IMG/VR virus record: IMGVR_UViG_3300037459_000197
Coordinates: 1 to 34,129 of that record
Source of the DNA: a virus
DNA length: 34,129 nucleotides
Reading direction: 5' to 3' (one strand)
Part shown: positions 7,297-15,026 of the stretch, one piece after another
Layout: every line of letters starts with the position of its first letter
How positions within the stretch are numbered: the stretch's first letter is position 1
Program-made: the position numbers and the translations under genes
Notes under the pieces: generated by a model
What the model was told of the DNA's origin: nothing
What the model saw: the letters and a program-made list of their open reading frames with translations, nothing else
The model's database searches: none

Positions 7297-8265
7297 TTAG
7301 GCGACCACGTCCAGGAAGAAGTAGCCGAGTTCTGCGGCGACCAGTTTCTGATCGAATGCGAATGCGGCCTCGATGATGTCGCCTTCGACTTTCTCGTCCC
7401 GGAACTTCTTGATCCGAGGACCTTCGGCCGCGCCGCTGAACAGGCCCGTCCAATTGAACGTGTACCCGAGCGACGGTCGCCGTAGTCCAGGCGACGGCTG
7501 GCGGTATCCAACAAGAACGTGCTTGCCAGCGATGAACGCGGTTGCTTCCGTCCCCTCTTCGGCGCCCGAGTTCACGACCGCGCGGGAAACCATGAATTCA
7601 TCTACCTCGAACAACTGAGCCAGCAGTGAGGTCGCGATGATCGCAGGGCCTTGGGTGTACTTGATGCGGTCGAGGATGTCAGGGTGCTGGGACAGTTGCT
7701 CCCATACCGGTTGCCCTGCGAGGATGAAGTTCGGACGGAAACCTGTTGCGCCTTCCACGGTACTCATCGCGGTGGCGATGTCTCCGTGAGGATCGCCAGT
7801 CACGCCGGCATCCCACAGCGTCGCAGGAGTGAACGTCGTTCCCCAAACACCACCGACGAAGTGGTCCGTGTGCCAAAGCGCTTCTCGACGAGTGAGGAGT
7901 TGCTGTGTCACGAACTCCATTGCTTCTTCGTCGGGGTTCTGCTCGTCGTCCGCCTCGGTCCGATCTTCGTCGGTGACGATGTAGGCGAAATCGTAGCGCC
8001 GACAGAAGAACGTCGATCGGGAGATCCGGAATCCACCGACAGCGGCGGGGGTACCGTTCGCCCGCTCTTCGGCCTGATCGCGAAGGAAGTCGGCGCGATC
8101 GTACTCGGTGTATTGGTTCCCGCGCTGCTTTGTATTGACGATCGGGAAAACCCGCGCGGCGATGTACTTGGTTTGGTCTTGAATCCAAGCAATCGACAGC
8201 GTGGCGAGCGGCCGGTTGACGTGCCGATCTCCAGATGTCGGTAGTGATTTTCGAATGCGGCCCAC
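7297..8265 (-). CDS. major capsid protein
   Basis: This is a 322-residue product. GTG at 8265 has GGAGG seven bases upstream. Characteristic segments are KYIAARVFPIVNTKQRGNQY near the N-terminus and LWDAGVTGDPHGDIATAMS. GFRPNFILAGQPVWEQLSQH and HPDILDRIKYTQ then follow; this last block is the spine-helix/P-domain wording of a large family of HK97-fold capsid proteins. The C-terminus (IKKFRDEKVEGDII) fits the last strands. No prohead delta domain is fused to it; the scaffold seems to be the C-terminal part of the protease at 8775. It forms the icosahedral shell. Confidence 0.92.
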   Translation of the reverse strand: MGRIRKSLPTSGDRHVNRPLATLSIAWIQDQTKYIAARVFPIVNTKQRGNQYTEYDRADFLRDQAEERANGTPAAVGGFRISRSTFFCRRYDFAYIVTDEDRTEADDEQNPDEEAMEFVTQQLLTRREALWHTDHFVGGVWGTTFTPATLWDAGVTGDPHGDIATAMSTVEGATGFRPNFILAGQPVWEQLSQHPDILDRIKYTQGPAIIATSLLAQLFEVDEFMVSRAVVNSGAEEGTEATAFIAGKHVLVGYRQPSPGLRRPSLGYTFNWTGLFSGAAEGPRIKKFRDEKVEGDIIEAAFAFDQKLVAAELGYFFLDVVA

Positions 8266-8331
8266 GAGCGACCTCCCCTTGATTCTGTTCGAGCGGTGTA
8301 GCGCCCACGATCGAGCGCGGTTGAAACTCTG

Positions 8332-8712
8332 TTACGCGGCTGCGTCCTTGCCGCCGGGATACAGTCGGACGGACCCGACTTCATTGAGCCCAGCGCCGCT
8401 CCGAGTCATGCCCAGCGCTTGCACGCCTGCACCCGGAACCAGCGTGATCGCGCGCCCCGCGCCGTCGGACATCACTTCTACACCCGCGGCAACGGTGGCG
8501 CCGAAGAAGACTTTTGAGATCCCCGAATCCATGAGCTCGCAAGCCTGGGTATTCTCCGGGTTGTTCTGGAGAACACCGATCACCTTGACCGACGAAGAGG
8601 TCGCCAGGATCGCGTTGGCACCAGACACCGTCATGAAGCGATGCAGACCGGTCGTCGAAAGATCGGCTCCAGCAATCGCGGTGTACTTGAATCCGTTCGA
8701 GAAACTCGCCAT
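8332..8712 (-). CDS. capsid decoration/cement protein (DUF2190-like)
   Basis: This is a 126-residue product with ATG at 8712 and GGGAG six bases upstream. It is Gly/Ala/Val-rich and beta-strand based, with AGADLSTTGLHRFMTVSG, VKVIGVLQNNPENTQ, FGATVAAGVEVMSDGAGRA and GMTRSGAGLNEVGSVRL. The pattern 'G..v.....G...IGV......G..v.v...G' is that of DUF2190-type capsid cement proteins, which are coded just before the capsid gene. It would bind the outer shell and stabilise it. Confidence 0.8.
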   Translation of the reverse strand: MASFSNGFKYTAIAGADLSTTGLHRFMTVSGANAILATSSSVKVIGVLQNNPENTQACELMDSGISKVFFGATVAAGVEVMSDGAGRAITLVPGAGVQALGMTRSGAGLNEVGSVRLYPGGKDAAA

Positions 8713-8774
8713 TGGTTCTCCCTTCGATCGGTACTTCGGTTCTCAGAGAATGAACGCGTCCGGAAGCGTCTCCG

Positions 8775-10805
8775 CTAGTGAGCGCCTTCGGTGGCTTCTT
8801 TCAGTAGTTCGGGGTTTGCGTCACACGCCATCTTGTAAGCCTTGGCGATGTTGAGCGTGGGAGTTGCGGTCTGGTACGCCTTCGCGATCGTCCGCAACTG
8901 AGTGTCGGCGTCCGCCTCACCGTCGTTCGTGATCTCGGTCCCGATCTCGTCGAATGCAGCCGACGCAGCTGCGTTGGCAGTCGTGAGGATCTCCACGGTT
9001 GCATCGAGTTTCCCGGCTGCGTCCTGCTCGACCAGATAGTCGGTCATCTCGTCTTCGCTCTTCGCGATGTGCGGGAGAGCCTTGGCGATCTCGCGCATTT
9101 CCTTTGAGCGTGCTGCCTTGGAGAGCGTCACGATCACAGCCGCGGAGTCCTTCGCAGACTTGTCCGCGTCGGATGCGGTCTTCAACGCCTTCTCGACGAG
9201 TACTCGAGCGGCTTCAGGGAGTGCCTTCAGCATCTTTGCGTCGTCGTCCGGCTTCGGGTCCGGCTCGGGATCCTTGTTCTCCGCGGCCTTCTTCAGCTCG
9301 ACGGCTTCGGCTTCCAAGACGAGGATTCGATCTTCCGCGGTGCCGGCCTCGAGTGCGCGGTCCCATGCTTTCTTGAACGCGGCTTTCTGGTCGTCGGTGG
9401 TGAACATGTCGTCCCCTTCGTTGAGAGCCGCAATGAGCCACGCGGCGATTGAATCGACTTCCGCTTCCTTTGGAAACGCCTTCATGATGGTGCCAGCGAA
9501 CAAGCCGGGAAGATCCTGCTTCATATCGGATGCGAACTGCTCGACGCTCTCGGCGATCAACCCTTCGACGTCGCGGTCGCCGCCTTCGGCTTCCGTCTCG
9601 GGGTGGAAGAGGATCTCCCCCACCGAGATCGAGAGCGCGAAGATGCGATCGTCGATCAGGATCGAGACATCCGACGCGCGGAAATCTTCGATCACCTCGT
9701 CGAACAGCCGCGGTTCGCTCAAGTGCTTCTCCAACTTCCGAGCCAATTCCGTTTCTAGTTGCGCAGCCTTCATGATTTGAGGGACTTCGGCAACCCATTC
9801 CCGCGTTGCGCTCTTCAGGATGGCGGGTGCGTTGCACCGGCCCGCACCGGGATTGGACCGGAGCCAAGCCCGCAGAACGCGACTCTTCATCACCGGGAAA
9901 AAACTTTCGAATGGACCCGAATTTCCCGACCTCTCGCACGCCCTGAGAGACGAAACAGCCTTCCCGATCGTGTACCGATTGGGCGAATCCCACACCCCGA
10001 AGTCGCTCAACAGCTTCGGAAGCTCAGTGATGGCCGGCTGTCCGGACGCCTTTTCGATGTTCGGAACGTTCACAGTCAACGCGTGTTGGTGCCCATCGGC
10101 GATCTCGGTGAAGCCGCTCCACATATCGCCGGATTCCAGCTGCCGGTCGATCTTCACATCGTGAGCGTGCCCGTCTGACTCGCCAGTACGTCGCGTACCC
10201 GACGCGATCGGAGGATCTTCGAACGAGAGGGAGTGGGTGTGGCCGTTCGTGTCTCCAGTGGTGGATACGAACGCCTTGAAGATCGTTTCCGTACCCTCGG
10301 GGATCGGAGCGCGGTCGCCGTAGCCTCCGATCGAGAACATGGAGAGGTCGCCCTTCTTGACCTTCAACCACGCGTCGTCGGAGACCACTTCGAACCCGAC
10401 GAGCCAACCAACCATGCCCAGATCGACGCCGAGAGCCTTCTGGACTTCCAGCGTCATTGGCACGGACGCCACCGGAACGGCAATGTCGAATAGTTCGTGA
10501 GTGTCGCTGGAGCCACGGAAGGACTTCAGGTACCGGTGCGCAGCCTGCTCCATTTCAGCTTCTTCGATGCAATCGCCTTCGAAGTCGCGAACAGGAATAC
10601 CGCCTTTCGAAATTACGGTCGCCCACCCATAGACGATCCGCTTGTCCGTATCCGTCTTGAAGATTTCGACGCGCTTGCTCCAGCGCTCCTTCGGGTGCTC
10701 GGTTCCTTTCGCCTTGAAGAACAGAAAATCAGCGCTCGCGTTGAGCCCCTGCCCGCAAAAGGCAATCTCGTCGATCACCATGTTTCGAAGCCAGTGAAGT
10801 TCCAT
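8775..10805 (-). CDS. head maturation protease (XkdF-like) fused to scaffold, with GHxH insert
   Basis: This is a 676-residue product with ATG at 10805 and GGAGG six bases upstream. Residues about 45-165 resemble the XkdF-type phage protease domain: IFKTDTDKRIVYGWATVI, the HRYLK...SSDTHE region (candidate catalytic H103) and KGDLSMFSIGGYG (candidate serine S155 or S158). Residues 185-242 contain three GHxH motifs (GHTH 188, GHAH 212, GHQH 238), an insertion with possible metal sites. Residues 255-480 are an unrecognised helical region. The rest is Ala/Lys/Glu-rich with coiled-coil character (VELKKAAENKDPEPDPKPDD), as expected of a scaffold. A fused protease-scaffold that digests itself during capsid maturation is known in other phages. 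Confidence 0.85.
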   Translation of the reverse strand: MELHWLRNMVIDEIAFCGQGLNASADFLFFKAKGTEHPKERWSKRVEIFKTDTDKRIVYGWATVISKGGIPVRDFEGDCIEEAEMEQAAHRYLKSFRGSSDTHELFDIAVPVASVPMTLEVQKALGVDLGMVGWLVGFEVVSDDAWLKVKKGDLSMFSIGGYGDRAPIPEGTETIFKAFVSTTGDTNGHTHSLSFEDPPIASGTRRTGESDGHAHDVKIDRQLESGDMWSGFTEIADGHQHALTVNVPNIEKASGQPAITELPKLLSDFGVWDSPNRYTIGKAVSSLRACERSGNSGPFESFFPVMKSRVLRAWLRSNPGAGRCNAPAILKSATREWVAEVPQIMKAAQLETELARKLEKHLSEPRLFDEVIEDFRASDVSILIDDRIFALSISVGEILFHPETEAEGGDRDVEGLIAESVEQFASDMKQDLPGLFAGTIMKAFPKEAEVDSIAAWLIAALNEGDDMFTTDDQKAAFKKAWDRALEAGTAEDRILVLEAEAVELKKAAENKDPEPDPKPDDDAKMLKALPEAARVLVEKALKTASDADKSAKDSAAVIVTLSKAARSKEMREIAKALPHIAKSEDEMTDYLVEQDAAGKLDATVEILTTANAAASAAFDEIGTEITNDGEADADTQLRTIAKAYQTATPTLNIAKAYKMACDANPELLKEATEGAH
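10083..10244 (-). repeat. three GHxH motif repeats inside the protease-scaffold gene
   Basis: Codons 188-241 of the protease gene encode GHTHSLSF, GHAHDVKI and GHQHALTV, each a GHxH followed by a short strand and spaced 24-26 residues apart. Similar GHxH hairpins occur in phage fibre proteins, where they bind metal ions. Here they sit directly after the protease core. Confidence 0.7.
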
Positions 10806-10820
10806 TGGTGCCTCCGGTTG

Positions 10821-11243
10821 CTAGAAGTAATCGATCTCGTGATGTACGAACACTTCCACGGTATCGGCCGCAGACACTCCAACGGAGTCGTCCACTCGGA
10901 TCACGTCGCCAGCCAGCGCGACAAACTCTGGCATAATTACCCGATAAGTATTGTCAGCATCGGGCACTCCTGGAACCGTTTCGATGGAGACATTCGGCGC
11001 GAACAAGCCTTGGATCACGTCATCCGCCGTGATGTCAACCGCCACTTCTCGAGCGAGCTTTTCGGCCCCGCCAACCCGCAGCGACACACGGACAAATCGC
11101 GTCCCCACGGTGGCGTCTGCGGTGTAGGTGAAGCTGATCACCTTGACTAGCCACCGCTCGCCAGCGGGGACCGTGATGTTGCCGGGAATTACCGCGGTGG
11201 CGAAGATGGTTCGTTGGGTGTCGCGTCGATCCTGTCTAGACAT
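10821..11243 (-). CDS. small beta-rich structural protein, paralogue of the next gene
   Basis: This is a 140-residue product with ATG at 11243 and GGGGG upstream. It is beta-strand rich (AVIPGNITVPAGERWLVKVI, TRFVRVSLRVGG, NTYRVIMPEFVALAGDVIRV). The block VPAGERWLVKVISF aligns with VPQNRRWLVKTIEV of the gene at 11308, and the order of strands after it is similar. The two look like ancient duplicates. Their position between MuF and the protease suggests virion proteins such as decoration or head-fibre subunits, but no family is recognised. Confidence 0.8.
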   Translation of the reverse strand: MSRQDRRDTQRTIFATAVIPGNITVPAGERWLVKVISFTYTADATVGTRFVRVSLRVGGAEKLAREVAVDITADDVIQGLFAPNVSIETVPGVPDADNTYRVIMPEFVALAGDVIRVDDSVGVSAADTVEVFVHHEIDYF

Positions 11244-11278
11244 CGCTGCCCCCTGTGAGGCGAAACGCCCCGTTCAAC

Positions 11279-11295
11279 CGTAACGCTGTGTTACG
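11279..11295. repeat. short inverted repeat between the two paralogues
   Basis: CGTAAC-GCTGT-GTTACG forms a six-base stem with a five-base loop in the 64-base gap between the paralogous genes. There is no T-run after it, so it is not a clear terminator. It may be an mRNA processing or stability element, or chance. Confidence 0.3.
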
Positions 11296-11307
11296 CTTGG
11301 GCGAGTA

Positions 11308-11718
11308 TTACCGTCCCCGCTCCGTGTCCGCAAACACTCGAATGTGAAATCGGTCTCCAGCGGGGTCGATGTTGTTCAAATCGAAGCAGTTGACCGACTC
11401 TTCTCCCACGCAAACGATTTCACCGATCGCATGCGAGAACACTTGGTCAGGAACGGAGGAAGAATTGGGTACACCCGTGGCAATCGTTCCAAGCATCGCC
11501 AGTGACGCGCTCGTGCTGAAGGGGCACCGAACCTCCTTAATCACCAGAGCGCCTCGCGTAAACTGCGTCACTTGGCGCCGATTCCCCGGGACAGCGCTGG
11601 TTAGCATTCTTACCTCGATCGTCTTTACCAGCCATCTGCGGTTTTGGGGTACCTCCACCGATGCTTTAGTGGGAACGTCTCTGAGTTCTCCAATTTGGAA
11701 GTCTCGGTTTCTCGGCAT
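11308..11718 (-). CDS. small beta-rich structural protein, paralogue of the previous gene
   Basis: This is a 136-residue product with ATG at 11718 and GGAG about six bases upstream; the longer frame upstream is a shadow of the MuF gene. VPQNRRWLVKTIEV matches VPAGERWLVKVISF of the gene at 10821. It has several cysteines (EVRCPF, IVCVGEESVNCF) not shared by its paralogue. It starts eight bases after the MuF stop and is surely co-transcribed with it. It is probably a minor virion component. Confidence 0.8.
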   Translation of the reverse strand: MPRNRDFQIGELRDVPTKASVEVPQNRRWLVKTIEVRMLTSAVPGNRRQVTQFTRGALVIKEVRCPFSTSASLAMLGTIATGVPNSSSVPDQVFSHAIGEIVCVGEESVNCFDLNNIDPAGDRFHIRVFADTERGR

Positions 11719-11726
11719 TCTGACTC

Positions 11727-12662
11727 CTACGCGGCTTCGGCTCGCCGCAATGTGTACTCCAAATAACACTTGCAAAGAATGTGGATCGGTGGTTCGAAAT
11801 AGCCTTGAAAGCTTTCCCCCATCGGCGCAATCAGTCCGTCGAGAGGTTCGCAGATAGGGCACGGATCGGAAGTCACCCACATCCGCATCACTTGGTCCTT
11901 CGACAGTCCCTCTTCGGCAATTCGAACTTCCCACATTCCACGCTCGCCCGCGACAAGTGCCTTTTGCATTTCGTGCTTCGCAAGCATCTCCCCGCGTTGT
12001 AGCATGAGCCTCTTTCGGTACCGCTGTATTTCGCGTTCTACCGCGCGGGATTCTCCAGAACGACCAGACGCGCGGGCTGTATCTCGGACCTTCTTCCCGA
12101 AGTTGTTCACCGCTCTGGTTTGCTTCCGAGTCAGCCCGACTTGATCCGCGATCTTTCGCGCTGCTTGGTCTGGTGTTAGTTGTTCTGTAATGGCCTGGGT
12201 CAGGGTATCTGCGACACCCTCGGCTGTGGTCTTTCCGAGCCGTGCAACGAGTGCGCCCGTCTCGTTCTCGATGAACTGGACTGCGAACTGTTCGACAAGA
12301 TCAAGTGGTAACGAACCGATCGGTACCGTCGCTTTGATGATCTCTTCGCGTCCGAACTGGTTGGCCAACTCCGCACCGGCTCGGATGCCTGCACCAAACT
12401 GGATTGAGATCACGTTATGGAGTAGTGAATCGAACCGCGCGATTTGGAGCGCGTCTAGCATCGCCAACGGGCCGACGCCCGCCTCGAACGCCTCCGCCAC
12501 GCGATCCAAATCAATACCCTTTCGGAACACATTCACCGCAGCCAACCAGCCATCTGCGAAGTCTTCCGCCAGACGCGCGCGCGCGTCAAAGGTCTCCTTA
12601 CGCTCCGAGAACTGCTTTCGAACTCGGATTCGAGGGTTAGTGATTCTGAATGCGAGACTCAC
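11727..12662 (-). CDS. MuF-like minor head protein
   Basis: This is a 311-residue product. GTG at 12662 forms a GTGA with the stop of the P-loop gene. The N-terminal two thirds are helical. A conserved stretch (TEQLTPDQAARKIADQVGLT, then a long basic helix to MLAKHEMQKAL) leads into the C-terminal signature WVTSDPCPICEPLDG ... PPIHILCKCYLEY. The Cys/His set at the end is the hallmark of the phage MuF/SPP1 gp7 head morphogenesis family. These proteins bind the portal and enter the capsid interior. The first 30 residues have a diverged second copy at 13215. Confidence 0.93.
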   Translation of the reverse strand: MSLAFRITNPRIRVRKQFSERKETFDARARLAEDFADGWLAAVNVFRKGIDLDRVAEAFEAGVGPLAMLDALQIARFDSLLHNVISIQFGAGIRAGAELANQFGREEIIKATVPIGSLPLDLVEQFAVQFIENETGALVARLGKTTAEGVADTLTQAITEQLTPDQAARKIADQVGLTRKQTRAVNNFGKKVRDTARASGRSGESRAVEREIQRYRKRLMLQRGEMLAKHEMQKALVAGERGMWEVRIAEEGLSKDQVMRMWVTSDPCPICEPLDGLIAPMGESFQGYFEPPIHILCKCYLEYTLRRAEAA

Positions 12663-13087
12663 TTTAAGGCTCCCGGTGGAGTGTCGTGCGCGCCTAAGAT
12701 TTCGACGCCGCGATCAATGAGGATGGGCCGTACCTCATACCAAACAGTGAAGCAGCCGCGAGCCATGCCAAACCTGCCACCGTCGAGTGTTTGGAATGGG
12801 TGGTCCATCCACAACACTGCGTCGCACGGTTTGCCCATCGGAGCGCGCTTGAGCCATTTACGCAGCGCACGCACGGTCGCAACGCCCTCGATGATCCAAG
12901 GTCCTGGACGGTCGAACCATTCCGATACCTCAAGGCTGGCCGCGGACCATTCATGCGTTGAGATCAGGTCGTCGGTATGTAGTACTCTGGCGCCAGAAAT
13001 CGCAGCCAGCGCCGAGGATTTCGTCGTCTTGCCCCCGCTCGGAATGCCTGCGATCACGAGACGGTCGATTCCCCCTAGCTGTTCCAT
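12659..13087 (-). CDS. P-loop NTPase / nucleotide-kinase-like protein
   Basis: This is a 142-residue product with ATG at 13087 and GGAG five bases upstream. Residues 14-21 form a Walker A loop (GIPSGGKT) directly after the first strand (RLVIAG). HTDDLI near residue 37 could be the second strand and acidic switch, and PWIIEGVATVRALRKWL fits the 'EG...R..l' segment of small kinases. CDAVLWMDHPF is a third strand. It has no membrane or export signal, so it should be cytoplasmic. The substrate is unknown. Finding it between portal and MuF is unusual and is linked to the duplicated MuF start around it. Confidence 0.8.
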   Translation of the reverse strand: MEQLGGIDRLVIAGIPSGGKTTKSSALAAISGARVLHTDDLISTHEWSAASLEVSEWFDRPGPWIIEGVATVRALRKWLKRAPMGKPCDAVLWMDHPFQTLDGGRFGMARGCFTVWYEVRPILIDRGVEILGAHDTPPGALK

Positions 13088-13215
13088 ATACACTCCGAAG
13101 ACTTGGTGAGAGTACTGCGACGGCCTGCGCGAGCCTCGAACGTCTCGACACGTTCCCGTGTCTTCTGGATCGGGACGCGGATCGTTGGGGGAGTTATTTG
13201 GAACGCGAGACTCAC
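13075..13215 (-). pseudogene. truncated duplicate of the MuF gene start
   Basis: GTG at 13215 forms a GTGA with the stop of the gene at 13212, and the frame runs 46 codons to TAG at 13075. Its first 30 residues match the MuF N-terminus: MSLAFQITPPTIRV against MSLAFRITNPRIRV, then ERVETFEARA against ERKETFDARA with a one-codon indel. After that the similarity stops. The first 15 bases differ at one position between copies. It looks like the leftover 5' end of a MuF gene displaced by recombination. It could still be translated as a short peptide. Confidence 0.75.
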
Positions 13216-13493
13216 ACACCCTCCCAGTTGCCACAATCACAAACGTGGAGGTCGCATGGCAGCACACCGAAGACTTGTAAGCCTGGCAAGACGGAATCGC
13301 AGCCGTGCTCAACTTCGATAGTTACGGTTCCGTCATCCCCTTCGTCGTAGGAGTTCACCCAGTAGTGACCGCGTTCGCCAGATCCGCGCAGGCATGTGGT
13401 TGGCGGGCATTGGCGAATGGCCTCCTGAACGCGCTCGGGCCGCTCTTCGTACCAAGCCCAATTGGCCATGTCTTGACATAGGGCCTCGATCAT
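13212..13493 (-). CDS. small Cys-rich protein between portal and MuF, unknown
   Basis: This is a 93-residue product. ATG at 13493 directly follows the portal TGA, with GGAGG nine bases upstream. It contains Trp-rich ANWAWYEERPERVQ and a beta segment (GTVTIEVEHGCDSVL). Cysteines cluster at the end (LPCDLHVCDCGNWEG), which may bind zinc. Its stop is fused to the duplicated MuF start by a GTGA. The family is unknown. Confidence 0.8.
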   Translation of the reverse strand: MIEALCQDMANWAWYEERPERVQEAIRQCPPTTCLRGSGERGHYWVNSYDEGDDGTVTIEVEHGCDSVLPGLQVFGVLPCDLHVCDCGNWEGV

Positions 13494-15026
13494 TCACTCG
13501 CCCTCCTCATCGTCGTCGTGATCCGAATCGTGGTCGGTATTCTCGTCGTCGTCGTCATCCGGATTCCCGCCCGCCAGTGCGATTTCCATCTTCCGCCGGT
13601 TCTCGTCGCGCTCTTGCTCGCGCTGCCGATCAGCTTCGATGCGCTCTTCGGAGATCGGAGGCAAGCCAGCCGCTAAACGGAGGACGTTCTCCAACTCGTT
13701 GTCAGGGAATAGCGGGGCGCCCGCTCCAGCCATCTTCGAAATGTAGTCCCCGAGCTCTCCAAGGTCGATCGTCTCGACTTCACCGTGCACGAGTTGGGGA
13801 AGCTTCTCGAGCCGGAACGAATTCATATCGAATAGTCTCGGGACGGCGAACCGATTGAACACGTTCGCAATGGCATCGATCCAACTCGACACGGCGACAC
13901 CGAATAGATTGGTCTTCGAACTCGCGAGCGCAAACGAGCCAACTGCTGATTGTCCGAGCATGAGAAAGTCGGCCATGATCGAACCAGCCATCGACTTCTG
14001 ATATCGGAGGATGATCTCGCCGGTATTGAAGTTGCGATTCCCGCCGGTGGACAACAGGGTCAAGTCGAATAGCTTGTTCCCTTTGTCGTCGTAAGCGAGC
14101 GGGAACATCACGCCTTCTTTCTCGTCACGCTTGATTTGCGTAACGAGCTTCTTCATCTGGTCCGCCATCGCGGTCACTGCTGGATCAGTGGAATTGGTGT
14201 CGAGATAGTTGGTAGGCACCCAGACGATAGGCAAGCCTGCCAGGTCTCGCTCGACTCCGATCCCTTCGTAGACTTGGATCCGGTTCAAGAAGTACCAACT
14301 TAAGTAGGCGTTTCGAAGGATGCTTCTACCTTCTGGATTTCCTTTCGTTGATTCGGTGCGGAACAACAGCGTCCGGTTGCAAGGGAGGAACCGCTCTCGC
14401 CAATTGGGGAGCGCGACTTGCCAAGCCCCTTGTAGCTCCCCGTGTTCGTTGTCGAACTGCCAACGCTGAATGGTCTCTTGAGCGCGAATCGGTAGCTTCC
14501 GCCAGCCTACGCGCCCGTCGTCAAACTGTGAATTCGTCGTCGGATCAACGGTTGCGCCGCGACGTACCTTGTAGACCTCTTCGTGTAGGGAGTGACCGAA
14601 GACGAGAAACGAGAGGACCGAATCGATCGTGTCGGACCACGTCTCCGACATATCTCCCATGTTGGTTTCGAGAAACTCAGCGGCTTCCAAGTCTTGGGGT
14701 GTGTCTCCGCCCGCTTCGACGTTCCAGGACACTTGGCGAATCAACATCTTCACAGCGAACAGCATCGCGCCAACCGTTGCGTCGTTGTCGCGCATTTCGA
14801 TGAACGTCTTCTTTCCGATGTCACCTCGGAGCGCGCTCAAAAACTCTTCGTCGATGTAGCCCGAATGTTGCTTCAAGCCCGTCGCGCCGATCTCTTCGAA
14901 ATTAGAGAACGAGTCGGCGCCCACGATGTCGTTCGTCGGCAGCGCTTTCTTGAACGCTTGCCCGGCTGCGCTATCGACTTTCGCAAACCGGCCCGTGTTC
15001 CCGTCTCGAACTACGTGTTGACTCAC
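13494..15026 (-). CDS. portal protein (DUF935/gp29-type)
   Basis: This is a 510-residue product. The true start is GTG at 15026, overlapping the terminase stop as GTGA; the 100 residues upstream in this frame are a shadow. Typical portal segments are MLFAVKMLIRQVSWNVEAG, FLVFGHSLHEEVYKVRRG and LPCNRTLLFRTESTKGNPEG, then GRSILRNAYLSWYFLNRIQ with GIGVERDLAGLPIVWVP. This wording is characteristic of the DUF935-like portal family. The C-terminus is highly acidic (PDDDDDENTDHDSDHDDDEE). It forms the dodecameric DNA gate at one capsid vertex and docks the terminase. Confidence 0.93.
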   Translation of the reverse strand: MSQHVVRDGNTGRFAKVDSAAGQAFKKALPTNDIVGADSFSNFEEIGATGLKQHSGYIDEEFLSALRGDIGKKTFIEMRDNDATVGAMLFAVKMLIRQVSWNVEAGGDTPQDLEAAEFLETNMGDMSETWSDTIDSVLSFLVFGHSLHEEVYKVRRGATVDPTTNSQFDDGRVGWRKLPIRAQETIQRWQFDNEHGELQGAWQVALPNWRERFLPCNRTLLFRTESTKGNPEGRSILRNAYLSWYFLNRIQVYEGIGVERDLAGLPIVWVPTNYLDTNSTDPAVTAMADQMKKLVTQIKRDEKEGVMFPLAYDDKGNKLFDLTLLSTGGNRNFNTGEIILRYQKSMAGSIMADFLMLGQSAVGSFALASSKTNLFGVAVSSWIDAIANVFNRFAVPRLFDMNSFRLEKLPQLVHGEVETIDLGELGDYISKMAGAGAPLFPDNELENVLRLAAGLPPISEERIEADRQREQERDENRRKMEIALAGGNPDDDDDENTDHDSDHDDDEEGE

